The notes under the pieces were generated by a model, which worked only from the letters and a program-made list of their open reading frames with translations, had not been told where the DNA came from and ran no database searches. From Apricaphanius iberus (lineage: Eukaryota > Chordata > Actinopteri > Cyprinodontiformes > Aphaniidae): DNA of 64,000 nt. Position numbers and translations under genes: made by a program. The DNA lies in contig JAPXFQ010002924.1 in NCBI GenBank assembly GCA_028564705.1, positions 1,021,001 through 1,085,000 on the forward strand, written 5' to 3'. Shown here piece after piece: positions 1-7,742 of the stretch; position 1 is the stretch's first letter; every line of letters begins with the position of its first letter.

Positions 1-75
1 TGTCTGTCCTCGTCGGGTCGTTGTCGTCGTTACCTCCCCTAGTTCTCTGTGGTTCTCGTCTTTCTGGACATTTAA
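1..75 (+). repeat. 5' LTR, first visible part (ends in the TTAA used by piggyBac)
   Basis: Matches 7600-7674 of the 3' LTR with one substitution (G at 52, C at 7651). It ends in TTAA (72-75), the left target-site copy of the piggyBac insertion. The promoter half of this LTR lies before base 1. Confidence 0.88.
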
Positions 76-456
76 CACTAGAAGACCCAGGATTTTTTGC
101 TCTACCTATAAAGCCCACAGGTCAGCCGATCGGCTGGAAGGCCACCTGTGAACCCTCCTTTTGTTATGTGAACGAGGCAATCACTGGGGCACCACAGGAG
201 GTGACATGAGCCACTTCACTCAAAACACCTTGACATAAAATGGGGGAGGGGGAGAATCAGGTAGGAGCAGGATTGCTAACTGACTGTCTGAGCAGAACAT
301 ATGAGCTGAATCAAAATGTAATATATGTAGAAGGATGTAGACGTTATCAGAACCCTACAACACTGGGCTTCCAACATCCCCACCAGACACATAAGAAAAG
401 TAATAGACCAGAACCACATCAAATAAAGCACTCAAAATCTGTGGTAGCCCCACTAG
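76..456 (+). repeat. Left long inverted arm of the piggyBac element
   Basis: Inverted copy of 3160-3554 with scattered substitutions and small indels. Reading frames starting at 240 here and at 3376 on the other strand give nearly the same peptide only because the DNA is repeated. I do not call either as a gene. Confidence 0.85.
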
Positions 457-1060
457 TCATTTACAGAATTGCTCATCAAGTTGATATCTGTACAAGATTT
501 ATTTTATGTAACATTTTTTTCAAACTGAGATACACCCGAAACACATTTGATTTGTTATATTTAAGAATTTGTACATTGTTTTTGTCTGTTTTGCTCTGTT
601 TTGCTCTTTCCCTCTATTTTCTCTTTTCCTGTCTCTCCCTGTCTCAACTCATAAAAACCAGACTGACTGTTGCTGTTTGCCCACACTGTGATGTTATGTT
701 ATGTCAAAGATATGATATTATATGTCTTATTTCAAAATATCAGTTATGTATTTGAGCAGTGCAAGGTTCTGCTCAACTCCTCAGGTCACCTTTACGCAGA
801 GGACAAAAGACATTCACACCTCAATTCTCACACATGCTCAGAGGACGCACCCAAGCGGCATTGCCATGCGAATGACCAATGTGGCTGATGTGACTGCAAC
901 CACCCCGACTAGTTTTGTGGCCGTTGACCCACCTGACTCCTTGACAACTCACTAATTACTGTTTATCACATTGTGGATAAATAGCTCACTGCAAAAAGCC
1001 TACCACTTCAGTACCCTCAAGAATTCTGTGGCGTACAAACCTCCTCTCCAAGGAACGAAG

Positions 1061-2945
1061 ATGCAGAGAAGATTCAGCACTCAACAGGCAATGGAAATGG
1101 TCCTGGAAGGAATAAACCCTTGTGACTCAGATGGAGAAGAGATAAACGTTCAGCCGGATTCGGACTCTGAGCTGTCTTCAGGTAAGATTCAATTTCATAT
1201 TATTTGTTATTTTATATTTCATTTCAGGCAGGAAGGTGGAAATAGTGGTGCACATATCACCATGTGAATAGAGTTTTGGGGCTTCTTTCATCAGACAGCC
1301 TCCATTTTGTTTTTGAGTGCAGGCCTCCGTTTGTTTCTTTTGGTTCTTATCCTGAGGTCCTTGCACCTTAGCACATTAGCCAACCTATTTGAGATGTACT
1401 GGAATGATTATTATTATTATTATTAATTCATAATTTGAATTTGTTCCCATTGCAGATGAGGAGACTGCTCCTCAGCCAAAAAAGAGAGATCGGGTGGGGA
1501 CTGACCAGACAGAGACGGCGAAAGATGGCACAGTGTGGTGTGAAGAACAGGTGGGGAAAAGTCTCCATTTCACCCCTCCATCTCCATACGGCGCAGATGG
1601 AGAGCCAACGGCTAAGGCCAGGAGGTCCATCTTGAGTCGTCTTCAGAGCTTCCTGTGTTTTATCACTCTGGAAATGCTAAGTTCCATTCGACACTGTACT
1701 GTCGAACATGCACGGCAAATGGAGCATGTGGACTGGTTCATGGCCCTCCCTGAACTAATGGCATTTATTGCTATTGTTATCTTGCGGGGGCTGACCAAGG
1801 TTCCATCACTGCATGACTGCTGGTCAGCAAACCTGGGAAACCCCCAGATCATGGCAACTATGTCCCGAAATCGCTTCCAAGAAATCATGCAACACCTACG
1901 CTTTGACGACAAGGACACCTGCAGTGAGCGAGCAAAGACGGATAAGTTTGCTGCAATTTCCGGTGTGTGGGGTTCGTTTGTCACCAACTGCATCACATCC
2001 TACAACCCTGGTCGACACATCACCATTGATGAACAGCTTTTCCCGTCAAAGACTCGCTGCTGTTTCCTGCAATACATTTCAACAAAACCTGACAAGTTTG
2101 GGATCAAGTTTTGGGTGGCTTGTGACTTGAAATCCAAACACATCTGCAATGTCCTCCCATATCTTGGCAAGGACCCCAGTCGTTCCAGTGGAGAGAGACT
2201 GTCCGAAAATGTAGTGATGAGGCTGATGGAACCATTCCTGGACAAGGGCAGAAATGTTACCACGGAAAATTTCTTTACATCGCTGTCACTGGCACGACTG
2301 CTTAGCCGGAAAACCACCATCCTCGGCACAGTCAACAGGATTCGGCGAGAAATTCCACAATCAACAAGACAGAGGGACCGTGATGAATTCACCACTCAGG
2401 TATTTTCAACCACTGGTGCCACGCTAACGGTGTATGCGCCCAAACGGAAGAAGACAGTATACATTCTCAGCAGCATGCACCGCGTCATTCAGACTGAGAA
2501 TACCACCAAACGGAAGCCAAACACTGTCACCCTTTACAACACCACAAAGTGCGGCGTTGTTGTGATGGACCAGATGGTGCGGGAGTACACTGTCCGCAGA
2601 GGAACACGGCGCTGGCCAGTCGCTGTGTTCTATAACATGATTGATATGGCAGCACTGAATGCACATGTGCTCTATCAAGCATGCACCGGGAGGCAGGAGA
2701 GACGGGTGGACTTCCTGGTGGAGCTTGCAAGAGAGTTGGCTCACTCTCATGTGGGTGCAAAGCAGGCACAAAGGGAACAATTGCTTCGGCTACAACCTTC
2801 AACACCTAGCCCTGGGAAAAGAGCAATGTGTCAGGTTAAAAATCAGTGTAAAAGCAATCATGCCACTCTGCGATGTATAGGCTGTTACAAAATACACATG
2901 TGGCAAATGCAGAAAGGAGACGGCTTGGCAGTGCATGGATTGTGA
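1061..2945 (+). CDS. piggyBac transposase, two exons, probably inactive
   Basis: Exon 1 is 1061-1181 (40 codons plus one base) and ends at a GTAAG donor. Exon 2 starts after TTGCAG at 1456 and runs to the stop at 2943-2945. Splicing keeps frame and gives about 536 residues, with an acidic N-terminus typical of PGBD-type transposases. This family cuts and pastes at TTAA with a DDE/D RNase-H fold (DDE_Tnp_1_7). The first catalytic Asp is present in TIDEQL (residue about 232). The second motif, normally TDNFFTS, reads TENFFTS (residue about 311). In the third, GVDxMDQ, the first Asp is Val (GVVVMDQ, residue about 409). The C-terminal Cys-rich finger begins (C..C pattern near 499-517), then an extra A in the run near 2887 shifts it out of frame. 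Two catalytic substitutions plus the frameshift suggest a dead enzyme (inference). Two-exon structure is inferred from splice signals and protein continuity. Confidence 0.85.
1182..1455 (+). other. Intron of the piggyBac transposase gene
   Basis: Starts GTAAG and ends TTGCAG, 274 bp, phase 1 (the split codon is G|AT, Asp). Joining the exons continues the acidic N-terminal region (SDSELSS then DEETAPQP) without a frame change. It contains a short ATT run near 1411-1425. Confidence 0.7.
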
Positions 2946-3159
2946 GTGATTATTGAAATGTACTCACCTCACTCATTGTTACATACTGTTTAGTTTTCTC
3001 TGTGTGCTTGAAAACTCAAATTTCCCTGAGGGAGTCACCCATAAGGGATCAATAAAGTTTTAAGCCTAAGTTCTAAGTCTCACTCACTTCCACTCTCTAA
3101 CACTGTATCCTGATAATACTTTTTTATTATTATTATTATTAGTAAATATCATGAAGGCC

Positions 3160-3554
3160 CAGTTGGGATAACCCCAGATTTTGAGTGCTTTATTTGATGT
3201 GGTTCTATTCTATTACTTTTCTTATGTGTCTGGTGGGGATGTTGGAAGCCCAGTTTTGTAGGGTTCTGATAACGTCTACATCCTTCTACATATATTACAT
3301 TTTGATTCAGCTCATGTATTCTGCTCAGACAGTCAGTTAGCAATCCTGCTCCTACCTGATTCTCCCCCTCCCCCATTTTATGTCAAGGTGTTTTGAGTGA
3401 AGTGGCTCAGCATATCCCCCCCCCTGTGGTGTCCCAGTGATTGCCCCGTTTACATAACAAAAGGAAGGTTCACAGGGGGCCATCCAGCCTTTCGGGTTAC
3501 CTGTGGGCTTTATAGGTAGAAAAGCCAAATGGCTGCTCTCTGGTAGTTCTAGTG
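3160..3554 (-). repeat. Right long inverted arm of the piggyBac element
   Basis: Reverse-complement partner of 76-456. The pair is far longer than the 13-20 bp terminal repeats of classic piggyBac elements. The arm ends in CTAGTG immediately before the CTAA target copy. Confidence 0.85.
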
Positions 3555-3558
3555 CTAA

Positions 3559-3626
3559 TAAACATGGGCCGTAAGAGCCACAAACGCCGCTCCGCATCTG
3601 GGTCCTCCTTGAGCCGAAACATGACA
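3559..3626 (+). repeat. 5' LTR, second part (after the piggyBac insertion)
   Basis: Identical over all 68 bases to 7675-7742 of the 3' LTR and ends CATGACA. It contains the ATG (3564) that opens the long internal reading frame. It also supplies the last part of the AATAAA signal (3557-3562), re-formed across the right-hand junction. Confidence 0.88.
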
Positions 3627-6600
3627 TTACGACCCGACCCGCCACTGGACCCAGCGGAGTATTGCCATTCAGACTCACCTTTTTGTGGATCGCGGCTGGC
3701 TCGCTGTCCGCCCGGTGTTGGGCCCCGCCGTCGTGAGGAGGGCGGCCTCTCCGCTCCTCGGGCCTCGAGTCATCGCCGCGCTTCTGGGCGTCCTCCTGGG
3801 AACGCAGTTGATGTTTCCCCGTCGTTCCTCCTTGCGTCCATATATGACGATTCGGAGGAGGACGATGACGGCTTCCCGGAGTTTTTCTCTGGCTCCCTGG
3901 ACGACGAGCTGGACTTTTGCAGCGGTGCCCGGGGTGCGCCGCCTTCGCCGCGGCCTTCTGCTTCCTGGGTTGACCGGTTGATCTCCCTGGCTCCTTCCGC
4001 CGATCCTCCACCCATCTGTGATCCCTCTGGGACTGGCCCTCTTCCTGCTTCCCGGCGACGAGGAGGGAGGCGTCGCCGAGCTGCTCCATCGGCTCCAGGA
4101 GGTTTCTCGCCTCCTTCTCGGAGTTGCAGCGCCTCGGCTCCTCCTGTCCCGCTTGGTGCTGCCTCCGGCTTCGGTGATTCGACCGCCGCTTCCTCCTGCC
4201 GCCCACGGCCGGTTTCGGGTCTGCCTCCTCATCCTCTCCAGCACAGCCAGGCGCCGGCGTTTCCTTCAGGTGGAGCTGAGTTAACCCAGGGTCAATGGAA
4301 CAGAGGGAAGAGTTCCGTAAGGAATGTTGAGCCCAGGTCCCCTGTGGAGACTGTATTTGAGCGCTCTTCAGAGGCTCACCTGGAACCCCGGTTCCGAGTT
4401 CCCTCCGAGGGCGTCCAGACGGATGCACCTCGGCTCCGAGATTCCTCCGAGGGTGTTCTGGAGAACACGCCTCAGGTTCCTGATTCCTCCGAGGGTGTTC
4501 TGGAGAGCACGCCTCGGGTTCCTGATTCCTCCGAGGGTGTTCTGGAGAACACGCCTCGGTTCCGAGATTCCTCCGAGGGTGTTCTGGAGAACACGCCTCG
4601 GGTTCCTGATTCCTCCGAGGGTGTTCTGGAGAACACGCCTCGGGTTCCTGATTCCTCCGAGGGTGTTCTGGAGAGCACGCCTCGGGTTCCTGATTCCTCC
4701 GAGGGTGTTCAGGAGAGCACGCCTCGGGTTCCTGATTCCTCCGAGGGTGTTCTGGAGAGCACGCCTCGGGTTCGTGATTCCTCCGAGGGTGTTCTGGGGA
4801 GCACGCCTCGGGTTCCTGATTCCTCCGAGGGTGTTCTGGAGAGCACCCCTCGGGTTCCTGATTCCTCCGAGGGTGTTCTGGAGAGCACGCCTCGGGTTCC
4901 TGATTCCTCCGAGGGTGTTCAGGAGAGCACGCCTCGGGTTCCTGATTCCTCCGAGGGTGTTCTGGAGAACACGCCTCGGGTTCCTGATTCCTCCGAGGGT
5001 GTCCCGGAGAACACGCCTCGGGTTCCTGATTCCTCCGAGGGTGTTCCGGAGAGCACGCCTCGGGTTCCTGATTCCTCCGAGGGTGTTCCGGGGAGCACGC
5101 CTCGGGTTCCTGATTCCTCCGAGGGTGTTCTGGGGAGCACGCCTCGGGTTCCTGATTCCTCCGAGGGTGTTCTGGAGAGCACGCCTCGGGTTCCTGATTC
5201 CTCCGAGGGTGTTCAGGAGAACACGCCTCGGGTTCCTGATTCCTCCGAGGGTGTTCAGGCGAACACGCCTCCGGTTCCTGACTCCTCCGAGGGTGTTCAG
5301 GGGAACACGCCTCTGGTTCCCGACTCCGCCGAGGGTGTTCAGGAGAACACGCCTCTGGTTCCTGACTCTTCCGAGGGTGTTCAGGCGAACACGCCTCCGG
5401 TTCCTGACTCTCCCGAGGGTGTTCAGGCGAACACGCCTCCGGTTCCTGACCCTTCTGAGGGTGTTCAGGCGAACACGCCTCCGGTTCCTGATTCCACCGA
5501 GGGTGTTCAGGCGAACACGCCTCTGGTTCCCGACTCCTCCGAGGGTGTTCAGGAGAACACGCCTCTGGTTCCTGACTCTTCCGAGGGTGTTCAGGCGAAC
5601 ACCCCTCCGGTTCCTGATTCCACCGAGGGTGTTCAGGCGAACACGCCTCCGGTTCCCGACTCTTCCGAGGGTGTTCAGGCGAACACGCCTCCGGTTTCCG
5701 ACTCCGCCGAGGGTGTTCAGGAGAACACGCCTCCGGTTCCTGCCTCGTCCGAGGGTGTTCAGGAGAACACGCCTCCGGTTCCCGACTCCGCCGAGGGTGT
5801 TCAGGAGAACACGCCTCCGGTTCCCGACTCCGCCGAGGGTGTTCAGGAGAACACGCCTCCGGTTCCCGACTCCGCCGAGGGTGTTCAGGAGAACACGCCT
5901 CCGGTTCCTGCCTCGTCCGAGGGTGTTCAGGAGAACACGCCTCCGGTTCCCGACTCCGCCGAGGGTGTTCAGGGGAACACGCCTCCGGTTCCTGACTCTT
6001 CCGAGGGTGTTCAGGAGAACACGCCTCCGGTTCCTGCCTCTGCAGAGGGTGTTCAGGCGAACACGCCTCCGGTTCCTGCCTCTGCAGAGGGTGTTCAGGC
6101 GAACACGCCTCCGGTTCCTGCCTCTGCAGAGGGTGTTCAGGCGAACACGCCTCCGGTTCCTGCCTCTGCCGAGGGTGTTCAGGCGAACACGCCTCCGGTT
6201 CCTGACTCTGCCGAGGGTGTTCAGGCGAACACGCCTCCGGTTCCTGACTCTGCCGAGGGTGTTCAGGCGAACACGCCTCCACCTAAGCTCAAGGTTCCAC
6301 GCCGCCGGCCTCCAAGGCTCAAGGTTCCACGCCGCCGGCCTCCAAGGCTCAAGGTTCCACGCCGCCGGCCTCCAAGGCTCAAGGTTCCACGCCGCCGGCC
6401 TCCAAGGCTCAAGGTTCCACGCCGCCGGCCTCCAAGGCTCAAGGTTCCACGCCGCCGGCCTCCAAGGCTCAAGGTTCCACGCCGCCGGCCTCCAAGGCTC
6501 AAGGTTCCACGCCGCCGGCCCCCAAGGCTCAAGGTTCCACGCCGCCGGCCCCCAAGGCTCAAGGTTCCACGCCGCCGGCCCCCAAGGCTCAAGGTTCCAC

Positions 6601-7406
6601 GCCGCCGGCCCCCAAGGCTCAAGGTTCCACGCCGCCGGCCTCCTCGTCTGAAGGTTCCTCGTCGTCGGCCTCCTCGTCTGCTGGTTCCTCGTCGCCGGCC
6701 TCCTCGTCTGTTGGTTCCTCGTCGCCGGCCTCCTCGTCTGTTGGTTCCTCGTCGCCGGCCTCCTCGTCTGTTGGTTCCTCGTCGCCGGCCTCCTCGTCTG
6801 TTGGTTCCTCGTCGCCGGCCTCCTCGTCTGTTGGTTCCTCGTCGCCGGCCTCCTCGTCTGTTGGTTCCTCGTCGCCGGCCTCCTCGTCTGTTGGTTCCTC
6901 GTCGCCGGCCTCCTCGTCTGTTGGTTCCTCGTCGCCGGCCTCCTCGTCTGTTGGTTCCTCGTCGCCGGCCTCCTCGTCTGTTGGTTCCTCGTCGCCGGCC
7001 TCCTCGTCTGTTGGTTCCTCGTCGCCGGCCTCCTCGTCTGTTGGTTCCTCGTCGCCGGCCTCCTCGTCTGGTGGTTCCTCGTCGCCGGCCTCCTCGTCTG
7101 TTGGTTCGTCGCCGGCCTCCTCGTCTGTTGGTTCCTCGTCGCCGGCCTCCTCGTCTGTTGGTTCCTCGTCGCCGGCCTCCTCGTCTGTTGGTTCCTCGTC
7201 GCCGGCCTCCTCGTCTGTTGGTTCCTCGTCGCCGGCCTCCTCGTCTGTTGGTTCCTCGTCGCCGGCCTCCTCGCCTGCTGATCCCTCGCCGCCGGCCGCC
7301 ACGTCATGGGTCTTCTGGGGACTGTGGTTTTGTCCCTCCGTCCTGGACCCCCTCCTCCCGCCCTGGCTTGAGTTTCCTACTTGGTGCGCCAGGTGGCGCA
7401 CCTTGA
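3564..7406 (+). CDS. Giant repeat-rich ORF (about 1280 codons) filling the LTR element; function unknown
   Basis: One frame runs without a stop from an ATG inside the 5' LTR to TGA at 7404-7406, the edge of the polypurine tract. Residues 1-20 are basic and Ser-rich. An acidic patch (DDSEEDDDG) lies near residue 95 and an Arg-rich patch follows near 170. Residues about 279-906 are a tandem 14-residue repeat (consensus VPDSSEGVLESTPR, later VPASAEGVQANTPP). Residues about 910-1248 are 10-residue repeats (KVPRRRPPRL, then LVPRRRPPRL). A short unique tail follows. I see no gag zinc knuckle, protease, RT or integrase motif, signal peptide or membrane segment. Period lengths 42, 30 and one 27 bp are all multiples of three, and the two 10-residue arrays differ mainly at synonymous sites, which favours real translation of this frame. 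Other frames on both strands are also long but lack that conservation. The protein would be Pro/Ser/Glu-rich then strongly basic, so nucleic-acid binding by the C-terminal part is possible (inference). No family recognised. Confidence 0.6.
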   Translation: MGRKSHKRRSASGSSLSRNMTLRPDPPLDPAEYCHSDSPFCGSRLARCPPGVGPRRREEGGLSAPRASSHRRASGRPPGNAVDVSPSFLLASIYDDSEEDDDGFPEFFSGSLDDELDFCSGARGAPPSPRPSASWVDRLISLAPSADPPPICDPSGTGPLPASRRRGGRRRRAAPSAPGGFSPPSRSCSASAPPVPLGAASGFGDSTAASSCRPRPVSGLPPHPLQHSQAPAFPSGGAELTQGQWNRGKSSVRNVEPRSPVETVFERSSEAHLEPRFRVPSEGVQTDAPRLRDSSEGVLENTPQVPDSSEGVLESTPRVPDSSEGVLENTPRFRDSSEGVLENTPRVPDSSEGVLENTPRVPDSSEGVLESTPRVPDSSEGVQESTPRVPDSSEGVLESTPRVRDSSEGVLGSTPRVPDSSEGVLESTPRVPDSSEGVLESTPRVPDSSEGVQESTPRVPDSSEGVLENTPRVPDSSEGVPENTPRVPDSSEGVPESTPRVPDSSEGVPGSTPRVPDSSEGVLGSTPRVPDSSEGVLESTPRVPDSSEGVQENTPRVPDSSEGVQANTPPVPDSSEGVQGNTPLVPDSAEGVQENTPLVPDSSEGVQANTPPVPDSPEGVQANTPPVPDPSEGVQANTPPVPDSTEGVQANTPLVPDSSEGVQENTPLVPDSSEGVQANTPPVPDSTEGVQANTPPVPDSSEGVQANTPPVSDSAEGVQENTPPVPASSEGVQENTPPVPDSAEGVQENTPPVPDSAEGVQENTPPVPDSAEGVQENTPPVPASSEGVQENTPPVPDSAEGVQGNTPPVPDSSEGVQENTPPVPASAEGVQANTPPVPASAEGVQANTPPVPASAEGVQANTPPVPASAEGVQANTPPVPDSAEGVQANTPPVPDSAEGVQANTPPPKLKVPRRRPPRLKVPRRRPPRLKVPRRRPPRLKVPRRRPPRLKVPRRRPPRLKVPRRRPPRLKVPRRRPPRLKVPRRRPPRLKVPRRRPPRLKVPRRRPPRLKVPRRRPPRLKVPRRRPPRLKVPRRRPPRLLVPRRRPPRLLVPRRRPPRLLVPRRRPPRLLVPRRRPPRLLVPRRRPPRLLVPRRRPPRLLVPRRRPPRLLVPRRRPPRLLVPRRRPPRLLVPRRRPPRLLVPRRRPPRLLVPRRRPPRLLVPRRRPPRLVVPRRRPPRLLVRRRPPRLLVPRRRPPRLLVPRRRPPRLLVPRRRPPRLLVPRRRPPRLLVPRRRPPRLLIPRRRPPRHGSSGDCGFVPPSWTPSSRPGLSFLLGAPGGAP
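4398..6281 (+). repeat. Tandem array A: about 45 units of 42 bp
   Basis: Each unit encodes 14 residues around DSSEGV. After a short first unit (4398-4433), 44 units of exactly 42 bp follow from 4434. Left units read ...LESTPR, middle units ...QENTPL/PV, right units ...QANTPP, so composition changes steadily along the array. No frame-changing unit was seen. Confidence 0.93.
6291..6650 (+). repeat. Tandem array B: 12 units of 30 bp
   Basis: Nearly identical 30-bp units encoding KVPRRRPPRL. The only variation seen is T/C in the GGCCTCC/GGCCCCC step. The high identity implies recent expansion or homogenisation. Confidence 0.95.
6651..7307 (+). repeat. Tandem array C: about 22 units of 30 bp (one of 27 bp)
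   Basis: Units encode LVPRRRPPRL using different codons from array B. The first unit (6651-6680) is a hybrid that keeps the B-type AAG codon. The unit at 7101-7127 lacks one codon and keeps frame. The last unit (7278-7307) is degenerate (LIPRRRPPRH). Confidence 0.95.
7383..7402 (+). other. Perfect 8-bp stem, 4-base loop hairpin just before the polypurine tract
   Basis: GGTGCGCC, loop AGGT, GGCGCACC. It lies one base upstream of the stop codon of the long ORF and of the plus-strand priming tract. A role in termination, RNA structure or priming is only a guess. Confidence 0.6.
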
Positions 7407-7417
7407 GGGGGGGGTAC
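7404..7417 (+). promoter_or_regulatory. Polypurine tract (plus-strand primer) of the LTR element
   Basis: TGAGGGGGGGG followed by TAC, directly abutting the TG that opens the 3' LTR. Position and composition fit a plus-strand priming site. It also supplies the stop codon of the long ORF. Confidence 0.8.
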
Positions 7418-7742
7418 TGTCATGATCCGTCCCTGTCTGTGTTGTTTTTTCCTCCCTGTTTCCTCCCAGTCTGTTTGAGTTTATTAGTCCTAGTTTGTTT
7501 CACCTGTTCTTTTGTCCTCCCTGTGTTTCCCTCCTCTGCTCCCAGGTGTTCCCTGTTTTGTGATTACCTCTTCCCACAGTATATATGCCCTTCTGTGCCT
7601 GTCTGTCCTCGTCGGGTCGTTGTCGTCGTTACCTCCCCTAGTTCTCTGTGCTTCTCGTCTTTCTGGACATTTAATAAACATGGGCCGTAAGAGCCACAAA
7701 CGCCGCTCCGCATCTGGGTCCTCCTTGAGCCGAAACATGACA
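7418..7742 (+). repeat. 3' LTR, 325 bp, with TATA box and AATAAA
   Basis: Begins TGTCATG and ends CATGACA, so the tips form an inverted repeat and obey the TG...CA rule. TATATAT at 7580-7586 is the likely core promoter, and AATAAA at 7673-7678 the likely polyadenylation signal. The TTAA at 7671-7674 overlaps AATAAA; the 5' LTR copy of this site is where piggyBac landed. The 5' target duplication cannot be checked because the 5' LTR start is outside the window. Confidence 0.9.

Larger units (their letters stand above)
76..3554 (+). mobile_element. piggyBac-family DNA transposon, 3479 bp, inserted in the 5' LTR
   Basis: Flanked by TTAA (72-75) on the left and CTAA (3555-3558) on the right. The uninterrupted 3' LTR has a single TTAA at the matching place (7671-7674), so the empty site is visible in the same window. 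Ends are CACTAG...CTAGTG. Sub-terminal arms of 381 bp (left) and 395 bp (right) are inverted copies of each other. The body holds a two-exon transposase gene on the plus strand, with an AATAAA near 3050 downstream of it. The right TSD copy has one base changed. Confidence 0.92.
1..7742 (+). mobile_element. Young non-autonomous LTR retrotransposon (Ty3/Gypsy-like LTR), 5' end outside the window
   Basis: The 3' LTR (7418-7742) begins TGTCATGATCC and ends CATGACA. It is preceded by a polypurine tract, and its 3' half is repeated at 1-75 plus 3559-3626, which is the 5' LTR split by a piggyBac insertion. LTR layout, the G-rich tract and a degenerate GACCCAGCGGAG just after the 5' LTR resemble fish Ty3/Gypsy elements, where that stretch opens gag; here the ATG is CTG. 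The internal region 3627-7417 has no recognisable gag, protease, RT, RNase H or integrase. It carries a single long repeat-rich frame instead. LTR halves differ at one position (52 versus 7651), so insertion was recent. Mobilisation would need enzymes from a related autonomous element (inference). The Gypsy assignment rests on LTR resemblance only. Confidence 0.8.

Noticed and set aside
240..755. 171-codon ORF at the left of the piggyBac element
   Set aside because: Its first part is the long inverted arm, also readable at 3376-3149 on the other strand, and the remainder is low-complexity. Not a gene.
3352..6282. 976-codon open frame on the minus strand across array A (repeated EACSPEHPRR)
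   Set aside because: It is open only because 42-bp units lack stops in this frame. It runs out of the array into the 5' LTR and the piggyBac arm, and shows no conserved coding pattern.
4324..6651. 775-codon second plus-strand frame
   Set aside because: Same repeat effect; it ends where array B changes to C and has no start context.
4368..7307. 979-codon minus-strand frame across arrays A to C
   Set aside because: Arrays B and C give unrelated peptides in this frame (PAAWNLEPW versus PATRNQQTR), unlike the plus-strand frame where they agree. Treated as a shadow.
4398..7307. CRISPR-like array
   Set aside because: Directly abutting repeat units with no unique spacers, within a eukaryotic retrotransposon.
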